Origin: Ignavibacteria bacterium RIFOXYC2_FULL_35_21
Lineage (GTDB): Bacteria > Bacteroidota > Ignavibacteria > Kapaibacteriales > UBA2268
Length of the DNA stretch: 41,140 nt
Assembly: GCA_001804705.1 (NCBI GenBank)
Contig: MHAY01000007.1
Location: forward strand, 1-41,140
Direction: 5' to 3'
Positions 25,663-31,711 of the stretch are shown in pieces (the stretch's first letter is position 1; each line of letters starts with the position of its first letter). The notes beneath the pieces are model-generated. The model was not told the origin of the DNA. It ran no database searches and saw only the letters and a program-made list of their open reading frames with translations. A program made the position numbers and the translations under genes.

Positions 25663-26259
25663 CTACTGACTACAAGGTGTTGATATAGGGAAACAATCCG
25701 TTGAATATCCTGGTTCAGGGTTAGGAGGCTCAGAACCTGAACAATTTTCTGTTTGGTTACACCAATAAGGGATTCCAACAGATATTGGTATTGGATTACC
25801 ATCTTGATAGCACCAATGTGTTTCCTGGCAACAATCATACGAATGACAATTGTGATAAATAATTGTACCATTGTCATTTTCTTTATTCCAACATTTTGAA
25901 TATGTCATTATAAGAACAATATAATCATTTAAGCCATTGCAAGGAGGTGGTACATTTCTACAAACTCCCCAAGAAAAAAAGTGTTCATATAAATAAGTCT
26001 CCAGAAAATTTATAAGATCATCAGTTCCCAATGACTCTGTACAGTTTGGGTTGATTTTATAAAATGCATCAATAATCAGACCTACCTGAGGGGCTGGCAT
26101 AACACATTTATAACAATAAATTACTTCATACTGACAATTACTTATAGGAGTATAAACTGTGAATGTTACAGATGTAAACCCATCCGGACAATCTGAATAA
26201 ACATTTGTGGTAAAACACAAGATAAATAATGCGACGATAGAAATTAAATACTTTTTCAT
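25663..26259 (-). CDS. exported cysteine-rich protein (module 1)
   Basis: This 198-residue protein of no recognised family has a clear Sec signal peptide (about 1-22, ending NVYSD). The mature part has 16 cysteines in about 176 residues, many paired (YDCCQ, IYCYKC), which suggests a disulphide-stabilised extracellular protein. There is no T9SS tail or lipobox. An AGGAG site precedes the ATG. It shares no obvious sequence with the Cys-rich protein at 29134, but it has the same position relative to the 155-bp block, the candidate small RNA and an AraC gene end. The function is unknown. Confidence 0.65.
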   Translation of the reverse strand: MKKYLISIVALFILCFTTNVYSDCPDGFTSVTFTVYTPISNCQYEVIYCYKCVMPAPQVGLIIDAFYKINPNCTESLGTDDLINFLETYLYEHFFSWGVCRNVPPPCNGLNDYIVLIMTYSKCWNKENDNGTIIYHNCHSYDCCQETHWCYQDGNPIPISVGIPYWCNQTENCSGSEPPNPEPGYSTDCFPISTPCSQ

Positions 26260-26301
26260 AATAAGTCTCCTAAAAAAAATTTACAAATATTAGTTAATTT
26301 G

Positions 26302-26397
26302 CAAATCAGCCTCGGTGCTGATTTATAGCCGTCATTGAGGCAGCAGTAATAAACCACTGCGGAGCCAACGAGCTTCACCTCGTTGGTTCTTTTTTTT
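26302..26397 (+). ncRNA. candidate small RNA, copy 1 (divergent from the Cys-rich gene)
   Basis: The plus strand between the Cys-rich gene and the 155-bp block has local hairpins (TCAGC/GCTGA at 26306-26321 or GCCTC/GAGGC; then GCAGT/ACTGC). It ends in a strong terminator with eight Ts. No plus-strand ORF is present, so the terminator implies a short transcript. The upstream AATTTGC is only a weak -7 match. The equivalent spot in module 2 has the same layout and a similar segment around AGCCGT. The 5' end is a guess. Confidence 0.4.
26362..26397 (+). terminator. strong intrinsic terminator, module 1
   Basis: GAGCCAACGAG, loop CTTCAC, CTCGTTGGTTC give an 11-bp stem (one G-T pair), followed by eight Ts. 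Confidence 0.8.
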
Positions 26398-26491
26398 ATG
26401 CTCTACAATGCTGCTGCATTGTGCCAATTTTATATTTTCCATAATCCTCCATCATTTGTTTAAACAATTTATTAATTTTTATATGTCTCAT
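26396..26491 (-). CDS. possible 31-residue small protein, module 1
   Basis: This 31-codon ORF starts MRHIKINKLFKQMMEDYGKY. Its counterpart at 29776-29880 shares the N-terminal 26 residues except five positions. It is basic, with no membrane segment. The stop overlaps the small-RNA terminator. The DNA upstream is more conserved between copies than the ORF, and all differences inside the ORF change amino acids, so it may not be translated. The ribosome site is weak. Confidence 0.25.
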   Translation of the reverse strand: MRHIKINKLFKQMMEDYGKYKIGTMQQHCRA

Positions 26492-26570
26492 TTCGCTGTG
26501 CTGTCCTTGCTTTTTTTGGTTATGTTATTATTGATAAATTTATTAATCTAACTCCTCAATCGAAATTTAC
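26415..26570. repeat. 155-bp conserved block, copy 1
   Basis: It matches 29804-29958 in the same orientation, with about 93 percent identity by eye. It lies between the AraC gene end and the terminator of the candidate small RNA in both modules. Confidence 0.9.
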
Positions 26571-26636
26571 ATTTTCTACATATATAAACCAAGTGGAATT
26601 TTCACCTGTAAAAATCGCCTGTAATTTTTCCGGATA

Positions 26637-26777
26637 CTATTTCCATAATTCATTTATTAAATTATCTATGATTTCAACCTTGTTGGTTGCACTCATAATT
26701 TTTGTTCTATGCTCTTCGAAAGTATTTCCCAAACGCCTTTTGAAAGCTTTTCGGAATGTGCGGAAGTGAGGGGGAAA
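26637..26777 (-). pseudogene. 3' remnant of an AraC-type regulator gene
   Basis: The frame encodes FRKAFKRRLGNTFEEHRTK and ends in LINELWK. This parallels the end of the intact AraC-type protein at 30026 (FQKAFKRRFKQNF to LINELWH). Upstream of about 26770 the sequence switches abruptly to the duplicated DUF1573 end, in the other orientation. Only the last helix of the DNA-binding domain is left, so it cannot act as a regulator. Confidence 0.8.
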
Positions 26778-26948
26778 GAAGGACAAATCCTGCTTAACGT
26801 CAATCTCAGCGGTTTGTTTGACGACAACAACATTGTGCAGTTCACAATCCACAGCAACGCAAAAAACTCACCCACAGGATTGAATATGACTATATTGCCT
26901 GCTGTCAAGGACAGCTTGGAGAAAAAGGAGAAGTGATTATATCATCGC
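26778..26948 (+). repeat. right copy of the 171-bp direct repeat (DUF1573 gene end)
   Basis: This is the second copy of 22858-23028. It holds the last 52 codons of a DUF1573 gene with no start or signal peptide, so it is a gene fragment. Its end forms the last four codons and stop of the convergent barrel gene at 26937. Confidence 0.93.
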
Positions 26949-27794
26949 AATAAATCCAAACCTGATATTTTGCTTGTATTGCAGTTCTCTCTTTTGCTTT
27001 TCATCATAGATAAAATCCGCTCTTAAAATCACACCGAAGTATTTCAGTATTTTGATTTGAAATTCATTTTCAAATTTGATTGACCATACATCCAAATTTT
27101 TGAAGGTGCCGAAAGAATCTAACAAGCCTTTGTAGAACACGACTGAATCAATATTAAAGTACGTTTCTGTTTTCCATTGAATACCCGATTCAGGTTTATA
27201 GGCTTCTTTAATATTTGTTGTTTTTAGGTCATCTGTTAATTTAGTATAAATTTCTGCCCTTGTCTGTTTGAGTGAAACACCGATTCGCGACAACAAAGAC
27301 AAATCGGTATAATAGCTGTAAGCCAAGCCGAAGCTTTCCTGCGAAATAACAGGGTCCCAAAAGGCAGAAGTTGGAGAAAGCCTTCCCTTGACATACATAA
27401 AACTTTCGGCTATTTGTGTCTCGACTGAAGAAGAAACAAAAGGGTCGAGAACCCAGCCTAATTGGTATCGAAGCACAATTTCACCATATATAACATTATC
27501 CGAGGGCCTAAGCTGAGCCGGAACACTGTCTGCAATCTTCTCGTAAAGGGCACCAAATGCAAACTTGTAATTAAGATTGATAAGCATTGTATCGAGACGC
27601 AATAAATTTTTTGTATCGAACGAGGAAGCCAGTTCAATTGATTTCACCTCACCCGTCCTCCAGTCGTTAATTGCAGACTGGGACAGGCTCAGGGAGAAGG
27701 TGGTTTGACTGTAAGTGTATGAAAAAAGGAAAAAAAATATAATGAATATAAAATATTTTTTATAAAAATGAATTTCATTACTTTTATTTTTCAT
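26937..27794 (-). CDS. outer membrane protein, DUF3078-like
   Basis: This 285-residue protein has a long hydrophobic signal sequence (about 10-31, ending YTYSQ) and a beta-barrel-like body. It opens with TFSLSLSQSAINDWRTGEV and ends with short amphipathic strands. The opening resembles DUF3078 outer-membrane proteins of Bacteroidota. The last codons and stop lie inside the duplicated 171-bp segment. The gene was probably the original convergent neighbour of the DUF1573 gene before the insertion. Confidence 0.65.
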   Translation of the reverse strand: MKNKSNEIHFYKKYFIFIIFFFLFSYTYSQTTFSLSLSQSAINDWRTGEVKSIELASSFDTKNLLRLDTMLINLNYKFAFGALYEKIADSVPAQLRPSDNVIYGEIVLRYQLGWVLDPFVSSSVETQIAESFMYVKGRLSPTSAFWDPVISQESFGLAYSYYTDLSLLSRIGVSLKQTRAEIYTKLTDDLKTTNIKEAYKPESGIQWKTETYFNIDSVVFYKGLLDSFGTFKNLDVWSIKFENEFQIKILKYFGVILRADFIYDEKQKRELQYKQNIRFGFIAMI

Positions 27795-27849
27795 TGTTCT
27801 TTATGTTCATAAAAAGATAATAATTCAAATTCTTAATAACATTTATGAT

Positions 27850-29046
27850 TTATTTTTTTTCAATTATCAATATTTCAATATTTTCTTTTTCCTTTCGCAG
27901 AAGCAATCCGTAATGTTTCATAAGATTATCTTTGACTTTTTCAATTCCACCTGATATATCAAAGGAAAAATTATATTTATAAGATGTTTTATAAACATTT
28001 ACAAAGGGAATTCCAAAGATATCTTCAAGATAAAAACTAAGAGCGTCTAGCGATGTATTTGCTGAGCTAAATAACGAATCAGAACTGCTTGAATGAGAAA
28101 TATTGTCATAATCTGATGGATTTACCTTATAAAGATTTAATTTTGTAGAGTCTGCACAGATAATTTTTTCAACATCAAATTGTTTTATTATTGTATCTAA
28201 TTTTAAATTGAAAATTGTTAAAAGTATATTTTTTAAAATTATCGAAGCCTTTTCGATATCATTATCAATTGAATTTAGGTAATTTAAATCCCAATTAATA
28301 GAATCCTTAAATATACATTCTAACCTTGTGGCATTAATGTTCAATAACTCTTGAAAAATATGACATAGTGGTTTATTAATATAATTGAAGACAACTCCAC
28401 TATCAGATATGTCTCTGAAACTTTTTGTCATATTAGTTGTTAATGAAGGTTTCATATTTATAAAAATTGAGTTCAAATTTTTTGCTCTAGTATTAATATT
28501 TTCAATTATTTTCTTCGAATCGGTAATATTACTTAATGGTTCTTTAGTATTAGGCACAGAAATATTTGAAATTTTTTCTATTATACTATCATTCAAAAGA
28601 ATTGGATGACCATCCCAAAGAATTTCATCTTTAGAGTTGATAATTATGATTCGTGGTATAGCTGTTACTTTAAATTTATTATGTAGCTCTTTTGTTGAAT
28701 CAAGAAAAATAAATGTTTCTAATTTCTTTCTTTTGAGGAATAGTTCGACAATTTTTCGCTTTTCAGGAGTTATGCTAATAAAAATTTTAGATTTATTATT
28801 GAATTTATTTGCTAACTTATTTATATGAGGAAATGAGGAAATGCATGGGGCGCACCATGTTGCCCAAAAATCAAGAATAAATATAGTGCTATCAGAATAT
28901 TGAGGTTTTGATTTTATCCAACTACTTTCTTTAAGAATTTCATAAATTTTCCTATCTTCATTCTGTAAATTCTGAATTGGTGCTGATAATATTTTCAATA
29001 TAAATAAAATATTGAGTAATGAAATGTATAAAATTATTTTTTTCAT
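27850..29046 (-). CDS. TlpA-like thioredoxin with C-terminal DUF3738-like region
   Basis: This 398-residue protein has an N-terminal signal or anchor (about 1-21). A TlpA/thioredoxin domain follows (about 35-165) with the redox motif WCAPC (Cys65, Cys68) and a cis-proline in AIPR. The rest (about 200-398) resembles the TIGR03435/DUF3738 region often fused to redoxins in Bacteroidota; this is a weaker call. It should act on disulphides in the periplasm. It lies downstream of an exported Cys-rich protein gene, which suggests it may reduce or shuffle that protein's disulphides. Confidence 0.72.
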   Translation of the reverse strand: MKKIILYISLLNILFILKILSAPIQNLQNEDRKIYEILKESSWIKSKPQYSDSTIFILDFWATWCAPCISSFPHINKLANKFNNKSKIFISITPEKRKIVELFLKRKKLETFIFLDSTKELHNKFKVTAIPRIIIINSKDEILWDGHPILLNDSIIEKISNISVPNTKEPLSNITDSKKIIENINTRAKNLNSIFINMKPSLTTNMTKSFRDISDSGVVFNYINKPLCHIFQELLNINATRLECIFKDSINWDLNYLNSIDNDIEKASIILKNILLTIFNLKLDTIIKQFDVEKIICADSTKLNLYKVNPSDYDNISHSSSSDSLFSSANTSLDALSFYLEDIFGIPFVNVYKTSYKYNFSFDISGGIEKVKDNLMKHYGLLLRKEKENIEILIIEKK

Positions 29047-29098
29047 TTTATTTACCTAACTAAAATATAAATCAATTCCTTACATATATTAAATATTT

Positions 29099-29126
29099 GG
29101 TAGATACCATCAAGATGGTATCTACC
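29099..29126. terminator. perfect 13-bp stem-loop after the second Cys-rich gene
   Basis: GGTAGATACCATC (29099-29111) pairs exactly with GATGGTATCTACC (29114-29126) across a 2-nt loop. Seven Ts follow on the plus strand; the minus side is AT-rich. It sits 8 bp past the Cys-rich gene, where it could terminate or stabilise that mRNA before the thioredoxin gene. Confidence 0.65.
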
Positions 29127-29133
29127 AATTTTT

Positions 29134-29616
29134 TTACTGATAAAAGCGATTTTGATCAACCCACTGGTCAAGAGCTGCTATTTCTAATCCTGACAATGCA
29201 GCTCGTTTTACCACATAATTATTTTCTGCGAGATTGAATTCTGTCTCATTCTGCTCATCAACAGCTTCAATTACCCAATCCAAAGCTGATACTAATTCAG
29301 TTGCTTCATTTGAATTTAAACTTTGAATAAAGGGCCTCAATTGATTAGTAAAATAATCTCTTTCACCATGTGCAAATATTGTTAATGTAAAAGATCCTCC
29401 TTCATCGCCCCCGGCCCCCCCTGGTGGGGGTGGAGGCACACATGTACATGATGGCGTTGTAGCTCCACCCATACATACTGCTATGTCTCCAGTAAGACAA
29501 CCTACTGAACAAGTTCTACCGTTATCAGCTCGTGCTGAACAACTCGTTTCTGAAATAAGTTCTAATGAAGATGATAAGAACATTACAAGAAGAATTAAAA
29601 TTACTGATAGTTTCAT
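29134..29616 (-). CDS. exported small cysteine-motif protein (module 2)
   Basis: This 160-residue protein has a signal peptide (about 1-22). A compact six-cysteine region follows (about 25-60: TSCSA, RTCSVGC, AVCMG, PSCTC), then a proline/glycine linker (PPPPPGGAGG). The C-terminal half is acidic and helical and has no cysteines. Cys-rich modules of this style occur in exported Bacteroidota proteins, but I recognise no named family. AGGTGA precedes the ATG. It is transcribed away from the candidate small RNA and is followed by a hairpin and the thioredoxin gene. Confidence 0.68.
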   Translation of the reverse strand: MKLSVILILLVMFLSSSLELISETSCSARADNGRTCSVGCLTGDIAVCMGGATTPSCTCVPPPPPGGAGGDEGGSFTLTIFAHGERDYFTNQLRPFIQSLNSNEATELVSALDWVIEAVDEQNETEFNLAENNYVVKRAALSGLEIAALDQWVDQNRFYQ

Positions 29617-29637
29617 ATTTTCACCTAAAAAATATTA

Positions 29638-29668
29638 TTGGAACAATATTAATTATATCTTATATTTG
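29638..29668 (+). promoter_or_regulatory. Bacteroidota-type promoter for candidate small RNA 2
   Basis: TTG (29638-29640), a 20-nt spacer and TATATTTG (29661-29668) fit the -33/-7 consensus. It faces away from the Cys-rich gene with only the terminated small transcript downstream. Confidence 0.5.
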
Positions 29669-29674
29669 CTCCTA

Positions 29675-29777
29675 CATCCTGCATATTTTTCTCGCAAGAT
29701 TTTGTATGCGGATTACAGCCGTTAGGCTATGAGCCGGCGGGAGAGCAAAATATGTAGCTCGTCGGCTCTTTTTTTTT
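29675..29777 (+). ncRNA. candidate small RNA, copy 2
   Basis: A plus-strand transcript of about 100 nt is predicted from the promoter at 29638-29668 to the nine-T terminator. It would contain a GCATA/TATGC stem (29681-29709), an AGCC-GTTA-GGCT hairpin (29717-29728) and the terminal 11-bp stem. Its counterpart at 26302-26397 has a similar order of stems and the shared AGCCGT, but low overall identity. No ORF is present. It could be an antisense or trans-acting regulator of the module. Confidence 0.48.
29731..29777 (+). terminator. strong intrinsic terminator, module 2
   Basis: GAGCCGGCGGG pairs with CTCGTCGGCTC (11 bp, two G-T) across a 16-nt loop, followed by nine Ts. Confidence 0.8.
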
Positions 29778-29880
29778 ATTTACTAATGCTCAGCAATATT
29801 AATTGCATTGTGCCAATTTTATATTTTCCATAATCCCCCATTATTAGTTTAAACACTATATTAATTTTTATATGTCTCAT
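29776..29880 (-). CDS. possible 34-residue small protein, module 2
   Basis: This 34-codon ORF starts MRHIKINIVFKLIMGDYGKY and is the paralogue of 26396-26491. After residue 26 the two diverge (here a hydrophobic LILLSISK end). The caveats are the same: it has a weak ribosome site and all nucleotide differences between copies are nonsynonymous. Confidence 0.25.
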   Translation of the reverse strand: MRHIKINIVFKLIMGDYGKYKIGTMQLILLSISK

Positions 29881-29958
29881 TTCGCTGTGCTGTCCTTGCT
29901 TTTCTGGTTATGTTATTATTGATAAATTTATTAATCTAACTCCTCAATCGAAATTTAC
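29804..29958. repeat. 155-bp conserved block, copy 2
   Basis: This is the direct-orientation partner of 26415-26570. The 79 bp upstream of the small ORF differ at about two positions only, and the ORF part at about six. Confidence 0.9.
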
Positions 29959-30025
29959 GATTTTATTCAATACCAGTCAAAAGTCATTTTCGCATATAAT
30001 TTTCGCATATAATTTTATTCGATTC

Positions 30026-30472
30026 TTAATGCCATAGCTCATTTATCAAATTCTTTATTAAAACATCTTTCTTAGAAGATTTTAATAATTTGGTTTTATA
30101 ACATATAAAATTTTGTTTGAATCTTCTTTTGAATGCTTTTTGAAAAGTCCCAATGTTATTATAACCACATTCATTTGCAACATCAATAATATTGTAGTTG
30201 TTCTTTTTTAAGGATATTAAAGCATGTTCGAGTCTTAAATTTTCAATTAATTTTTTGGGGGTGCATTTGAAGTATTTAACTGTCAGGAAGTTCAAATTCA
30301 TGGGAGTAATTGACAATTTTTCATGTAAATAATCCACATTGCACTCATATTTTAGGAAGTTGTCTTTTAAAGTTATTAATAGTTTTTTCAATTTTTCAGG
30401 GCAATGCCCATCCACGTTTATTTGGGCAGCACATCTTTTCGGTTTGCAATATTTACAAATTTCATTGAGCAT
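30026..30472 (-). CDS. AraC-type regulator with N-terminal cysteine cluster
   Basis: This 148-residue protein is a short, SoxS/MarA-sized AraC-type DNA-binding protein. It has two helix-turn-helix units, the second with the signature IDVANECGYNNIGTFQKAF. The first 24 residues hold four cysteines (C6, C9, C14, C24: CKYCKPKRC, then GHC), unlike a plain AraC domain, suggesting metal or redox sensing. It heads module 2 on the minus strand, upstream of the 155-bp block, small RNA region, Cys-rich gene and thioredoxin gene. It is probably the local regulator of that module. Confidence 0.75.
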   Translation of the reverse strand: MLNEICKYCKPKRCAAQINVDGHCPEKLKKLLITLKDNFLKYECNVDYLHEKLSITPMNLNFLTVKYFKCTPKKLIENLRLEHALISLKKNNYNIIDVANECGYNNIGTFQKAFKRRFKQNFICYKTKLLKSSKKDVLIKNLINELWH

Positions 30473-30757
30473 AAATCACATTCTTTTGTGCGTAAAAAAA
30501 ATCAAAATTTTCAATACTTTTTTAAAATTTGTCACCTTAATATGTATGTAGTTACTTTTTACAAAAAAAAAAGGCGGATTTTTCACACTTTTTTTGAAAA
30601 TAATTTTTATCGCCTTCGTAAGTCCTTTAAAACAACAAAACTATTTTTTCTACTATTTTCCCCACCAGGTTCAATCTTAGTGTTAATCTTATAATTTTAA
30701 TCACTATTGTCCGATATAAAAATTTAAAATTTTGAGAAATAGTATTATTTTCATAGG

Positions 30758-30952
30758 GTTCCCCCTTAAAAAAGGGAGTTAGGGGGTTGTTTTTCAATTT
30801 TACAGATGTTCCCAACATAATGTGAATTTTAATGATTATGCAAACAATATACAAAGATAAAATAATTATGAAACACAAGTACAGTTCTTAATTTTCGAAC
30901 AATGACGAAATAAATAATAAACAACCCCCTAAACCCTTTTTTAAGGGGGAAC
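30758..30952. repeat. 195-bp element with near-perfect inverted ends
   Basis: GTTCCCCCTTAAAAAAGGG at 30758 recurs inverted at the right end (30914-30952), with about 37 bp in each arm and few differences. The core is AT-rich without an ORF. The arms resemble the CCCCCTTT/AAAGGGGG hairpin at 15199. It looks like a small non-autonomous element (MITE-like). Confidence 0.65.
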
Positions 30953-31083
30953 TTTTTTCGGACAACAATAAATTTTAATAACAAAGTATTAAATTATTTA
31001 GTTAAAAGAATCTATCAACTAATATGTCTATATATGAAAAAAGCAAAATTTGGGTTATATTTTTTATTTTTTTTTAAATTGAC

Positions 31084-31112
31084 TGTAACATTTTTGGTTT
31101 TTTTTTGTTATT
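31084..31112 (+). promoter_or_regulatory. candidate ECF-sigma promoter, copy 1 (autoregulation)
   Basis: TGTAACA (31084-31090), 16 nt, GTTATT (31107-31112), just upstream of the sigma gene ATG at 31124. If these are -35 and -10 boxes, the transcript would be almost leaderless (about 5 nt). Identical layout occurs at 25510-25538 and 36051-36079. Confidence 0.6.
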
Positions 31113-31123
31113 GCATATAGAAG

Positions 31124-31684
31124 ATGGACAGGGAATTCGAAAACCTTAGCGATACGGAACTCTTCATACTGCTGACGACCGATGAATCAAGGGCGGGCAA
31201 GGCGTTTGAGGAGATATACACGAGGCATTCCCCCCGTGTGTTTGCCTATTGCCAACGTTTTCTTGGCAACAGGGAAGAAGCTGAGGACGTTTTTCAGGAA
31301 ACCTTTATCCGTTTTTATAACAGCAGGTTCAAAACGCGTAAGATGTCGAACCTTGCGGCTTTCCTGCTCAAAATAGCACGAAACCAGTGCGTTAATGCAA
31401 TAAGGGAGCATAAGCACGAAGCTCGTTATAATGATGAAATTATGATTAGGCATGACGAAAGTGATGAAACTGATGAATTGCTTAATTTGATTAAAATGGC
31501 TATCGAGCTTCTGCCGGATGAATATAAGGAAATATTTATTATGAGAGAATATAACGGATTGAAATATACTGATATTGCCTATATAACAAATCAGTCAATT
31601 AATACCGTTAAGGTAAAAATTTTCAGGGCAAGGGAAAGAATCAGGCAAATCCTTCAGCCCTATTTATCGGAAATGTCGAAATAA
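31124..31684 (+). CDS. ECF RNA polymerase sigma factor
   Basis: This 186-residue protein has sigma region 2 (about 25-95: FEEIYTRHSPRVFAYCQRFL, EAEDVFQETFIRFY) and region 4 (about 125-182: LLPDEYKEIFIMREYNGLKY, then the helix-turn-helix IAYITNQSINTVKVKIFRAR). This is the compact two-domain form of extracytoplasmic-function sigma factors. The next gene, 27 bp on, encodes its likely anti-sigma factor. No ribosome site is visible, which fits a near-leaderless start. The promoter motif it probably recognises lies just upstream and before two T9SS-tagged protein genes. T9SS control by an ECF sigma (SigP) is known in Porphyromonas; the parallel is inferred. Confidence 0.92.
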   Translation: MDREFENLSDTELFILLTTDESRAGKAFEEIYTRHSPRVFAYCQRFLGNREEAEDVFQETFIRFYNSRFKTRKMSNLAAFLLKIARNQCVNAIREHKHEARYNDEIMIRHDESDETDELLNLIKMAIELLPDEYKEIFIMREYNGLKYTDIAYITNQSINTVKVKIFRARERIRQILQPYLSEMSK

Positions 31685-31711
31685 TTATTATTATTTATAG
31701 ATGATTCAATT

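Larger units (their letters stand above)
30473..31123. other. gene-free gap between AraC and sigma genes
   Basis: About 650 bp of AT-rich sequence holds the upstream region of the AraC gene, an inverted-repeat element (30758-30952) and the sigma-gene promoter motif (31084-31112). Short frames that cross the inverted repeats read the repeat itself and are not credible genes. Confidence 0.7.

Noticed and set aside
26162-26168. TGTAACA match inside the Cys-rich gene
   Set aside because: It is within coding sequence and is not followed by GTTATT at the right distance.
26709-26936. Short intact DUF1573 gene
   Set aside because: It lacks the signal peptide and the first half of the domain; the matching part is the duplicated end of the gene at 22567.
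30627-30878. 83-residue minus-strand ORF
   Set aside because: It runs through the inverted repeat (reading NNPLTPFFKGE, a usual translation of such repeats) and has no other support.
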